Shown: positions 7,079-14,624 of the stretch, one piece after another
Layout: each line of letters starts with the position of its first letter
Numbering within the stretch: the first letter of the stretch is position 1
Source: Phycisphaerae bacterium
Lineage (GTDB): Bacteria; Planctomycetota; Phycisphaerae; WQYP01
Direction of reading: 5' to 3'
NCBI GenBank assembly: GCA_013044065.1
Contig: JABEVA010000184.1
Span: forward strand, 1-26,670
Length of the DNA: 26,670 nt
Notes under the pieces: model-generated
Seen by the model: the letters and a program-made list of their open reading frames with translations, nothing else
Databases searched by the model: none
Told to the model about the DNA's origin: nothing
Translations under genes and position numbers: made by a program

Positions 7079-8794
7079 ATGAATACTTCGACCAACCTGC
7101 AACGGATATTGGTTCTCGATGGCCCGGGGCTGCACGAGAGCGGCACCCTGGACCAACTGCGACAGCGCTACGCTGTGTTTTTAGTGAAAAACATGGAGGA
7201 GGCGATCGTGGCTTTGCGCGGCGGCAGCTTTGACGCGGTGCTTTCCGACACGACCGAGTTTTTGCCGCTCGACCGGGCCTTGGCATCGCAACAATCCACG
7301 TTGATTTTGGATACCATCGGCGAGGGGGTATGTCTGGTCAGTCAAAGCGGCCGGCTGTTGTGGACCAACCGCCGCATGCGCCAGTGGGATAATGTCATAC
7401 AGCAGCACATTGTACGGACGTGTCAGGACGCGTATTGTTGGTTTGTCACAGTCCCCGGGACCGATCCCAGCCAGGGTGCCGCACCGGTGCGGTCACGTAA
7501 ATTCGGCATCAACATTGACGATGCGCGTTTTTTTGAGTTGGTGTGTTCGCCGGTGCTCGATCCCCACGGCCAAGTGCGCCATGTGGTGGCCGTATGCTGG
7601 GATGCCAGCAGCACACGCCGCCTGCAGCAGAAAATTGACGCAATCGATCAGGCCGGACAGGAACTGGCCCGGCTGGAAGAAGAGGCGATTTCACGGCTGA
7701 ATGTGATGGAACGGCTGCATCTGCTGGAAGAGAAAATTATAAAATTTTGCCGTCAGTTGATGCACTTTGACCATTTTTCCATCCGGCTGCTGGACCGCAC
7801 AACCAACAAGCTTGAACCTGTGATCACCGTGGGCATGCCGCCCGAAGCCGCCGAGATTGAACTCTTCGCCTTGCCTGAAGGCAATGGAATCAGTGGTCAT
7901 GTGGCGGCCACGGGCCGATCTTACATTGCCCCGGACGTGCAGCGCGATCCTCGCTATATTGCCGGACTGGACCTGGCACGCAGCAGTCTGACAGTACCGC
8001 TGATGCTACGCGACAGGGTGATAGGCATTTTCAACATTGAATCAAAGACGTACGGCTTTTTTACCGAAGACGACCGCCAGTTTGCGGAAATTTTCGGACG
8101 CTATGTGGCTTTGGCCTTGAACATTCTCGATCTGCTGGTGGTGGAACGTTGTATCACCAGCGGCCGGCTGGTCCAGGATGTGGCGGGAGAAATCGCCCAA
8201 CCACTCAATGATATCAGCACGGATGTGGCGCTTTTACGGGAGCATTACATCGGTAACGACGAAATGCTTCAGCGGTTGATGGATATCACCACCAATGTGG
8301 CGCGGATTCGCGAAAGCCTGCGGGCGGTCATCCAGGGGCCGCGGACCATTCTGGGCCATACGGAAAATTTTCTCGCACCGCCCGATCCGCGGCTGGTCGG
8401 CAAACGTATCCTGATTGCTGATGATCAACCGGCGATCCGAGACACCATCAAGGAGATCTTAGGCCGGTGTGGCTGTTTCTTGGATACGGCGATGGATGGA
8501 GCCCAGGCGATAGCCCTGCTTTGCAGTCAAGCCCGCTACGACCTGGTCATTTCGGATATTCAAATGCCTCATAAAAACGGTTATGAGATCTACAGTGCCG
8601 CGCAGCGCCTGGGCCATAAGCCGCCGGTAATTTTAATGACGGGTTTCGGCTATGATCCCAGCCATAGCATCGTCCGGGCTTCGCAGGAGGGCTTGGCGGC
8701 GGTGCTTTTTAAGCCCTTTAAGATTGAGCAACTGATGAATCAGATTCTCGCGGCGCTGACCACCGACGGTTCGGCGGAAACTAACCGCCCGTAA
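7079..8794 (+). CDS. Multi-domain signalling protein: partial receiver, PAS, GAF, degenerate H-box, receiver
   Basis: The protein has 571 residues. Residues 5-65 look like the first half of a receiver (ILVLDG, then AVLSDTTEF with Asp57). Residues about 75-190 form a PAS-like domain (LDTIGEGVCLVSQSGRLLW). Residues 205-355 form a GAF domain (FDHFSIRLLDRTTNKLEPVI to YVALALNILDL). Residues 356-430 resemble a HisKA dimerisation helix, but the H-box reads AGEIAQPL with Gly370 where histidine is expected, and no HATPase domain follows. Residues 440-560 are a complete receiver: Asp448/449, phospho-acceptor Asp493 in ISDIQMP, and Lys545 in LFKPFK. It therefore senses a ligand or redox state and carries a phosphorylatable output, but cannot phosphorylate itself. 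A separate kinase is needed. It lies between ptsI and prfB on the same strand. Confidence 0.88.
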   Translation: MNTSTNLQRILVLDGPGLHESGTLDQLRQRYAVFLVKNMEEAIVALRGGSFDAVLSDTTEFLPLDRALASQQSTLILDTIGEGVCLVSQSGRLLWTNRRMRQWDNVIQQHIVRTCQDAYCWFVTVPGTDPSQGAAPVRSRKFGINIDDARFFELVCSPVLDPHGQVRHVVAVCWDASSTRRLQQKIDAIDQAGQELARLEEEAISRLNVMERLHLLEEKIIKFCRQLMHFDHFSIRLLDRTTNKLEPVITVGMPPEAAEIELFALPEGNGISGHVAATGRSYIAPDVQRDPRYIAGLDLARSSLTVPLMLRDRVIGIFNIESKTYGFFTEDDRQFAEIFGRYVALALNILDLLVVERCITSGRLVQDVAGEIAQPLNDISTDVALLREHYIGNDEMLQRLMDITTNVARIRESLRAVIQGPRTILGHTENFLAPPDPRLVGKRILIADDQPAIRDTIKEILGRCGCFLDTAMDGAQAIALLCSQARYDLVISDIQMPHKNGYEIYSAAQRLGHKPPVILMTGFGYDPSHSIVRASQEGLAAVLFKPFKIEQLMNQILAALTTDGSAETNRP

Positions 8795-8872
8795 GATACA
8801 GCCGCGGCCTCCGCCGTTTAACAAAATCTGTCCTTGCGGATACCATCATCCGGTGATTTAAGGAGCACATGC

Positions 8873-9989
8873 ATGGTACGGGAAAATTTAATGGCGGCGG
8901 TGGCATCTCTGGAGGCGCGGATATCAACCATCCGCGACTCTCTTTGACGTTGGAGCCAAACAAAATCGTTTGAAACAACTTGAAGTGCAGATGGAAAGCC
9001 CGGATTTCTGGAACCACCAGGAACAGGCGCAAAAGGTCATCCGCGAGCTCAAGACTCTCCGCGCGGTGCTCGAACCGTTCGGACAGGTGGTGCGGGGGCT
9101 TGCGGATGTGCGAGCCTTGACCGAACTCGGCCAGGAAGCGGCGGATCCGGCGACCCTGCAGGAAGCGGATGACATGTTGCTCCAGCAGGAGAAAGCCTTT
9201 GCCGCCGTGGAGCTGCAAGCCCTGTTCAACGGCCCCCATGATGCCGGCGACTGCTACGTACAAATTCATGCCGGAGCCGGTGGCACCGAGGCTTGTGACT
9301 GGACCTCCATGCTGCTGCGTATGTATCTGCGCTATTTTGAGCGTCGCGGATGGGATGTCAGCGAGGTGGACCGCACCGATGGCGAGCAAGCCGGTATCCG
9401 CAGCACGACCTTATTGGTGCGCGGCGAGTACGCCACGGGAAACATGAATTGTGAGGTGGGGGTGCATCGGCTGGTGCGGATCAGCCCGTTTGACGCCAAC
9501 GCCCGCCGCCACACCAGCTTTGCCAGCGTGGATGTTACGCCCGCCTTTGATGACAGCGCCGCGGATTTGCCCATCCCCGAAAACGAACTGGAAATAATCG
9601 CTTTTGTCCGGGCCAGCGGTCCGGGCGGACAAAATGTCAACAAAGTGGCCTCGGCCATCCGTATCACCCATAAACCCACGGGCTTACAGGTGGTTTGCAC
9701 CAGCGAACGCTCGCAGGTGCAAAATCGCGCCTTGGCGCTGGATTTAATTAAGTCCAAATTAAGGCGCATGGAAGAAGCCAAACGCGATGCGGAGTTGGCC
9801 AAACTCTACGGCGAAAAGGGTGAAATTGCCTTTGGCTCGCAAATTCGCAGCTACGTGCTCGATGACCGCCGCGTCAAAGATCATCGCAACGGCCACGAGG
9901 TTTTTCAGCCGGAGCGGATTCTGGATGGTGACATTCAGGAATTCATTGACGCCCAATTGCGGTACAAAGCGATGGGAAGCAGGGAGTGA
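8873..9989 (+). CDS. prfB: Peptide chain release factor 2, with +1 programmed frameshift
   Basis: RF2 ends translation at UGA and UAA. The gene is read as 24 codons from the ATG at 8873 to an in-frame TGA at 8945-8947, then continues in the +1 frame from GAC at 8946 to the stop at 9989, giving 371 residues (365 in E. coli). The stop-recognition tripeptide SPF is at about residues 204-206 and the peptidyl-hydrolysis GGQ motif (SGPGGQNVNK) at 251-253, both at the family's usual positions. AAGGAG (8860-8865) lies seven bases before the chosen ATG and too close to the ATG at 8869. The gene is tail-to-tail with the metal-binding protein gene, only two bases away. An automatic caller that ignores recoding would start it wrongly near 8970. 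Confidence 0.96.
8916..8936 (+). other. Hairpin just upstream of the prfB frameshift site
   Basis: CGCGGAT (8916-8922) pairs perfectly with ATCCGCG (8930-8936) over a seven-base loop, ending five bases before the CTT slippery codon. In most bacteria a Shine-Dalgarno-like element occupies this place. The structure is seen in the sequence; a recoding role is inference. Confidence 0.45.
8942..8948 (+). promoter_or_regulatory. prfB programmed +1 frameshift site CTTTGAC
   Basis: The ribosome slips from CTT to TTT at the in-frame TGA stop and then reads GAC, the same heptamer as in E. coli prfB. This autoregulates RF2: low RF2 makes the pause at UGA longer and favours the shift. The AGGGGG-like element normally placed three bases upstream is not recognisable here. 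Confidence 0.92.
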
Positions 9990-9991
9990 TG

Positions 9992-10498
9992 TTACTGCGG
10001 CGATTCCGGATGGGTGCGGCATTTTTCAATATGGTCCGGAGCATACATGGGAGCGTCGGCATCGCACATGCCGGGACAACGGGCTGCGGCTTGGGTCCAG
10101 GCGTCCGGGCTGGCCAGGTTTTGATTCCAGAATGGCCAAGTGCGGCACTGGGTTGGTCGCACCGGGTAAATACCGCACATGGCCTTGCCATCTTGGCGAT
10201 TCAGGAAAATACAGTCATATCCGGGTTTTTCAATCAAGCTAAATCCGCCGCTTACTTGCCGCACATACCGTCTGGTAAATTGATCCACCGGCAGATTCAG
10301 AAAATCCGCAATCCGCAGCATGTCCGTATAAGTCAGCCACACATAGCCCGGCCCGCCCGAGCAGCAGTTGCCGCACTGGGTGCAATGGAACCGCAGCCCC
10401 ATGCCATACCAAGGGTCAGGCTGGACCGACACCCCCGGAGCCGGAACTGGGTTTGGTGCCTGCGGCAGGTTGATTCGGCGTGAACTGGAACTGGGCAT
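9992..10498 (-). CDS. YkgJ-family putative metal-chelating CxxCxxCC protein
   Basis: The 168-residue cytoplasmic protein has an N-terminal FHCTQCGNCCSGGPG cluster, then YVWLTYTDMLRIADFL, YDCIFL, MCGIYPVRPTQCRTWPFW and a late CPGMC. This pattern is typical of the putative zinc- or iron-chelating domain family (YkgJ, PF03692), where CIFL and IYPxRPxxCRxWPF are hallmarks. Start: an ATG at 10498 with GGAG eleven bases upstream; a TTG at 10543 is the longer option, but it lies inside a likely -10 element. The biochemical role of the family is not established; a metal-centre or Fe-S related function is inferred. Its stop faces the prfB stop. Confidence 0.85.
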   Translation of the reverse strand: MPSSSSRRINLPQAPNPVPAPGVSVQPDPWYGMGLRFHCTQCGNCCSGGPGYVWLTYTDMLRIADFLNLPVDQFTRRYVRQVSGGFSLIEKPGYDCIFLNRQDGKAMCGIYPVRPTQCRTWPFWNQNLASPDAWTQAAARCPGMCDADAPMYAPDHIEKCRTHPESPQ

Positions 10499-10542
10499 GA
10501 AATTCAACTCCAATGGCCGCGGGGGTTTGCAACTGGCCGCCA

Positions 10543-10551
10543 ATTATGGCA
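10543..10551 (-). promoter_or_regulatory. Extended -10 promoter for the YkgJ-family gene
   Basis: On the minus strand TGC directly precedes CATAAT (10543-10548), an extended -10 element with five of six core matches. The implied transcript start, near 10536, leaves about 38 bases of leader before the ATG at 10498 and disfavours the TTG at 10543. The -35 region is weak. Confidence 0.35.
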
Positions 10552-10577
10552 TAAGTGGGGTGAAAGTGAAACTGCGT

Positions 10578-10606
10578 TTGACAATTCCGCCGTGCCATCC
10601 AAGAAT
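10578..10606 (+). promoter_or_regulatory. Sigma-70-type promoter for the small lipoprotein gene
   Basis: A perfect TTGACA (10578-10583) is followed after 17 bases by AAGAAT (10601-10606, four of six matches). Transcription would start near 10613, about 48 bases before the ATG at 10661. It is divergent from the YkgJ-family promoter about 30 bases away. Confidence 0.5.
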
Positions 10607-10660
10607 CATTGTGGTAAGATGTACTGGTAAACGTCGGCCAAGCACGCAAGGAGTACCTTT

Positions 10661-11134
10661 ATGTTGACAATGTTGCAATCGCCCCCTCAGGCCATACGCA
10701 GGGCAGGCAGCTACTTTCTCCTGGGAACTTTATGCATTCTGGCTATGTTGATCGCCGGATGCAGCAGCGGCAGCAGCATGAGCAAGCTCATAGCCTCACC
10801 CAATCCACCGGTGGCCGACGTACCCATTCCGATCGGTTTTCACATCGACCTGTCCCATTCGCAAAGCACTTACGTGCCGAAAACCAACTTGCGCATGGTC
10901 AACCAGGAATACAAAGGATCGGATCCACGGCTTTCGGTGGCGCGATTTTATGAAGACAACATGCCGGGTGCTGGATGGAAAACCATTTCGCTGCAAGGTT
11001 CGCAGCGCATTGTGTTAAATTTTTCCAAGGCCGGCGAAATCTGCACCATTACCATTACCCACGGTTGGTTTCACACGCATATATACGTGGTAATTGCTCC
11101 CATGGGTGCTACGACCACACAGCCGGCCCCTTGA
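10661..11134 (+). CDS. Small lipoprotein with FYxxxMPxxGW motif
   Basis: The 157-residue product has a basic N-terminus, a hydrophobic core (YFLLGTLCILAML) and the lipobox LIAGC, so it is predicted to be exported and lipidated. The mature domain contains PIPIGFHIDLSHSQS, then SVARFYEDNMPGAGWKTIS and VLNFSKAGEICTITIT. The arrangement of a Pro-rich strand, an FYxxxMPxxGW helix and a final strand recurs in small bacterial envelope lipoproteins of unknown function. AAGGAG (10648-10653) lies seven bases before the ATG. The stop at 11134 is 16 bases before the methyltransferase start, so the two are probably co-transcribed. Confidence 0.85.
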   Translation: MLTMLQSPPQAIRRAGSYFLLGTLCILAMLIAGCSSGSSMSKLIASPNPPVADVPIPIGFHIDLSHSQSTYVPKTNLRMVNQEYKGSDPRLSVARFYEDNMPGAGWKTISLQGSQRIVLNFSKAGEICTITITHGWFHTHIYVVIAPMGATTTQPAP

Positions 11135-11150
11135 GGAACTCGTTGCGAAG

Positions 11151-11882
11151 ATGTTGCCCGAGCGCCCTGTACATTTGCGCGAATTCATGGACGAGCGGGA
11201 TATTGCCGCCCGCGATCTAAAATCGAATTTGCGCTTTATCCGCTGGGTGAATCGGCGGCTGGGCGGCACCCGGGCGGTACTGAATTATTTGCGGGCGTGG
11301 TCGGTACGCTGGCCACAAACCACTGCGCCGATCCGCATCGTGGATGTCGCCACTGGATCGGCCGATATTCCGGAGGCCATTTTTGCCTGGTCCGCCAAGC
11401 GGTCCCGTAAAGTCGAAATCATAGCGCTGGATATTCACGCCGGAACGCTGGCCATAGCCCGCTCCTGGTGCCGGGCCCGACCGGATATGGCATTTATTCA
11501 AGCGGACGCCCTGCAGTTACCATTCGCCGACGGCTCGGTGGATTACGCTATTTCCAGCATGTTTCTGCACCATTTGGGTGATGCCCAAGCGGCAGCGGTG
11601 GTGGCACAATTGGTGCGTATCAGCCGCCGGGGGGTTATTGTCAATGATCTATTACGCGATCCCCACGCCCTGCAGTGGGTAAAGATCATGACTTTGTTGG
11701 CATCACGCACAATCAAATATGATGCCCGGCTCTCGATTAGAAAGGGCTGGACAACGTCCGAAGCCATGGGTTGGGCCATCAGCGCCGGCGCGCCTTGGCT
11801 GACCTGTCGACAACATTTGTTCGCCAGGTTCACGCTGGCCGGGGAGAAACCAGAGCACAAACAGCCGGGGCCGCAACCGTGA
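11151..11882 (+). CDS. Class I SAM-dependent methyltransferase
   Basis: The 243-residue protein has the Rossmann methyltransferase core: motif I IRIVDVATGSADIP (about 61-74), the acidic residue after strand 2 in IALDIH (Asp94), then IQADALQLPFADGSVD (motif II region) and AISSMFLHHL. The N-terminal DERDIAARDLKSNLRFIRW followed by NRRLGGTR resembles UbiE-like methyltransferases found near polyketide or quinone genes in planctomycetes; that link is from memory of the family. The start at 11151 lies 16 bases after the lipoprotein stop; a longer frame from 11094 overlaps that gene and is less likely. The substrate is unknown, most likely a small molecule. It lies 2.7 kb from the AMP-ligase operon on the opposite strand, so a shared pathway is only a possibility. 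Confidence 0.85.
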   Translation: MLPERPVHLREFMDERDIAARDLKSNLRFIRWVNRRLGGTRAVLNYLRAWSVRWPQTTAPIRIVDVATGSADIPEAIFAWSAKRSRKVEIIALDIHAGTLAIARSWCRARPDMAFIQADALQLPFADGSVDYAISSMFLHHLGDAQAAAVVAQLVRISRRGVIVNDLLRDPHALQWVKIMTLLASRTIKYDARLSIRKGWTTSEAMGWAISAGAPWLTCRQHLFARFTLAGEKPEHKQPGPQP

Positions 11883-11936
11883 GCCGCACCCGGGGCGGCG
11901 AGCGAGCTGTGATGTCGGAGAGCGACTGGAAAAATG

Positions 11937-11945
11937 TGTTATAAT
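11937..11945 (+). promoter_or_regulatory. Extended -10 promoter for the helicase gene
   Basis: TGT directly precedes a perfect TATAAT (11940-11945), an extended -10. The transcript would begin near 11952, about 63 bases before the ATG at 12015. No good -35 is seen, which is usual for extended -10 promoters. Confidence 0.5.
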
Positions 11946-12014
11946 TATGAGTTTGTCCCGGCGCAGGGCGACCGAGGAAGCGGGTAGCCCACGGGAATGC
12001 AATGCAGGAGCGAC

Positions 12015-14471
12015 ATGGTAACGAAAATTGAACAAATTCTGGCGGGCCTCACAGAACCTCAACTTGAGGCCGTTACGCACCTCGAAGGCCCCCTGCTGGT
12101 GCTGGCGGGTGCCGGTTCCGGAAAAACCAGAGTCATTACGCGGCGCATTGCCTACATGGTAGCTAACGGACTGCCGCCATGGAACATCGTGGCCGTTACG
12201 TTTACCAACAAGGCCGCGGGTGAAATGAAAAACCGCACCTCGGCGTTGCTGGCGGATATGCCCGGTCGGCCGGGGGAACGGGTCATGGTGAGCACTTTTC
12301 ACAGCCTTTGCGTGCGGATTCTGCGCCAATACGGAGAGGCTGCGGGCCTAACCCCCGGTTTTGGCATATTGGATTCGGCCGATCAGACGAAACTCTTCAA
12401 ACAGGTTCTGGCCAAAGTCGGACTCTCGGTGGACAATTTTAATCCGGGCGCGGTGCAGGGGCAAATTAGCCGGGCGAAAAATAACCTGCAAAATCCGGTT
12501 CAGGTCGCGGCCAAGGCGGTGAGTTTTTTTGACAAAGGCATCGCCCGGGCCTACGTCTGCTACGAGGAAATGCTCAAAGCCGCCGGCATGGTGGATTTTG
12601 ACGATCTTCTGGTGAAGACGGCGCTGCTGCTGCGTGACAACGCCGAGGCTCGCAGTCAATTGCAGGAAAAATATGGGTACATCCTGATTGACGAATATCA
12701 GGACACCAACAAGGCCCAATTTGTGATTGCACATACCCTGGCCATGAACCATAAGAATATCTGCGCCACCGGAGATCCGGATCAGTCTATTTATGGCTGG
12801 CGTGGAGCGGACATTCAAAATATTCTCGAATTTGAGGAGTTTTTTCCTGGCGCCAAGGTGGTTCGTCTGGAGCAAAACTATCGCAGCACCAAAGTGATCC
12901 TCAAAGCTGCTTCGGCCCTGATAGAAAACAACCGGGGTCGTAAGAAAAAGGATCTTTGGACCGAGAATGAATCGGGTGAAAAAATAACGGTACTGCAGGC
13001 CCGCGATCAACATCACGAAGCGCAGGAGGTGGTGCGGATGTTGCAGACGGCCCAGCGTGAAACGGGCATGACGTGGGACACGATGGCGATTTTCTACCGT
13101 ACCAATGCTCTGTCCCGGGTGCTGGAGGATGCGCTGATGGGAGCCGGCGTACCCTACCAGATTGTCCGCGGCACGGAATTTTACGGGCGTAAAGAAGTCA
13201 AAGATGTGCTGGCGTATTTAAAGGTTATTGCCAATCCACGTGATGGGGTAAGTTTTGAGCGGATCATCAATGTGCCGCCGCGTGGAATCGGGGATAGCAC
13301 GGTAACGAAGCTGTCCGCTTTTGCCTCCGAACACGCACTGACTGGCCTGGAAGCCTGCGCCAGAGCCAGGGAGATTCCAGGAATATCCGGGAAGGTCGCC
13401 GATATCTGTCGCCAATTGGCGTGGCTGTTTGATTCCTGGCGCAAGTATACATCAATCTTGGAGGGTCCAAGTGGGACTGCGGAGGACAAGTCCGCGCCAG
13501 CCGCAGACCCCCTTTTTGATCCAGCGTTAGCCCGACTGGCCCAAGATGAGCTTGTCGGCGACGATTTGGAGATGGAGGCTTGCCAGGGCAGCCAGCCGGC
13601 CCCAGTCCGCGCCGCCGCCCAAGAGGACACTGCTGGTCGGGTGGATCTGCAAAGGCCATCAGCCGCCTGTAGCGTACCATCCATGAGGATCTGTGATCTG
13701 ATGGAAAAAGTGGTTCATGAGGCGGGCTTTCGTCAGAAACGCAAGAACGGTTTGGACGATGAAGAAGTCACCGCCAACGTGGATGAATTGATTAACGTAG
13801 CCGCCGAATTCGATCTTCGCAATCCGGGAGGCTCGCTGCAGGAATATCTGGAACAGGTGGCGCTGGTTTCCGATGTGGATCGGCTCAAGGAAGGGTCCGG
13901 CGCAGTCACCTTGATGACGCTGCACGCCGCCAAGGGTCTGGAATTTCCGCTGGTGGTCATGATCGGCCTGGAAGACGGCTTGCTGCCGCACCAGCGGGCG
14001 TTGAGCGGCCCGGATGCGCGGCGGGACTTGGAAGAGGAACGGCGGCTGGCCTTTGTGGGCATTACTCGGGCCATGCGAAGATTAATTTTAACCTGCGTAG
14101 AATCACGCATGGTACGCGGACAAATCGAGCGACAGAAACCATCGATGTTTCTGGGAGAACTGCCGCCGGAATGTCTGGAAAACCGTGATCTTACATTTCA
14201 TGCTCCACCTGCGGGTCCTTCTGGCGTGAGGGAGACCATTCCCAAATTGCACGCTCAGGTTGCACGGCCGGAGTCTTCGGGCAACGGGCGGGCGATGCAC
14301 GGCTCCGGATATCGGCGGGGTTTACTGGTGCGCCACGCCAGGTACGGACTGGGGCGCGTTGAAGAAGTATTGTCCACGGGGCCAACCCAGCGGGTCCGGG
14401 TGAATTTCCAATCTTATGGTCTGAAAACCATGGTGACGGCCATGGCGAATCTCGAACCCGTGGATCGCTGA
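12015..14471 (+). CDS. pcrA: PcrA/UvrD superfamily 1 DNA helicase
   Basis: The 818-residue 3'-to-5' helicase acts in excision repair and replication-conflict clearance. Motifs in order: Q motif LTEPQLEAV; Walker A AGAGSGKT (31-38); Ia VTFTNKAAGEM; Walker B LIDEYQDTN (Asp226); III TGDPDQSIYGWRGAD; IV LEQNYRST; V MTLHAAKGLEFPLVV; VI EEERRLAFVGITRA. The C-terminus (VRHARYGLGRVEEV to MANLEPV) matches the Tudor-like domain by which PcrA binds RNA polymerase. AGGAG (12006-12010) precedes the chosen ATG. It is about 90 residues longer than B. subtilis PcrA, mostly from an inserted acidic/Ala-rich segment at about residues 483-556 (13462-13682), in the region of subdomain 2B. Confidence 0.95.
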   Translation: MVTKIEQILAGLTEPQLEAVTHLEGPLLVLAGAGSGKTRVITRRIAYMVANGLPPWNIVAVTFTNKAAGEMKNRTSALLADMPGRPGERVMVSTFHSLCVRILRQYGEAAGLTPGFGILDSADQTKLFKQVLAKVGLSVDNFNPGAVQGQISRAKNNLQNPVQVAAKAVSFFDKGIARAYVCYEEMLKAAGMVDFDDLLVKTALLLRDNAEARSQLQEKYGYILIDEYQDTNKAQFVIAHTLAMNHKNICATGDPDQSIYGWRGADIQNILEFEEFFPGAKVVRLEQNYRSTKVILKAASALIENNRGRKKKDLWTENESGEKITVLQARDQHHEAQEVVRMLQTAQRETGMTWDTMAIFYRTNALSRVLEDALMGAGVPYQIVRGTEFYGRKEVKDVLAYLKVIANPRDGVSFERIINVPPRGIGDSTVTKLSAFASEHALTGLEACARAREIPGISGKVADICRQLAWLFDSWRKYTSILEGPSGTAEDKSAPAADPLFDPALARLAQDELVGDDLEMEACQGSQPAPVRAAAQEDTAGRVDLQRPSAACSVPSMRICDLMEKVVHEAGFRQKRKNGLDDEEVTANVDELINVAAEFDLRNPGGSLQEYLEQVALVSDVDRLKEGSGAVTLMTLHAAKGLEFPLVVMIGLEDGLLPHQRALSGPDARRDLEEERRLAFVGITRAMRRLILTCVESRMVRGQIERQKPSMFLGELPPECLENRDLTFHAPPAGPSGVRETIPKLHAQVARPESSGNGRAMHGSGYRRGLLVRHARYGLGRVEEVLSTGPTQRVRVNFQSYGLKTMVTAMANLEPVDR

Positions 14472-14486
14472 AGGCCGCCGGATCGG

Positions 14487-14508
14487 GTACGTGGCTCGCG
14501 TACTTTTT
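14487..14508 (+). terminator. Short intrinsic terminator after the helicase gene
   Basis: GTACG (14487-14491) pairs with CGTAC (14499-14503) over a seven-base loop, followed at once by five T (14504-14508). It lies 15 bases after the helicase stop. The stem is short, so its strength is uncertain. Confidence 0.45.
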
Positions 14509-14624
14509 GCGACACAGTGTTATTCGCCGGCGTGTTATCCTGGCTGAACGATTCCGCAGGTTCGCACCGCAGCCGTGGAGTCCTTTGATTCTCCATTGCC
14601 GGTCTAAGGGCATCAGCGGTTGCC

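Noticed and set aside
8869..8977. Alternative ATG at 8869 as a separate small gene before prfB
   Set aside because: The frame gives a Gly-rich peptide, the Shine-Dalgarno spacing is only three bases, and the overlapping frame from 8873 matches the RF2 N-terminus with the conserved recoding site.
8781..9389. 202-codon minus-strand frame opposite prfB
   Set aside because: Antisense to prfB, no motif; explained as a shadow.
13181..13684. Minus-strand frames opposite the helicase insertion
   Set aside because: Open only because of the GC-rich, low-complexity insertion; no family, start or ribosome site.
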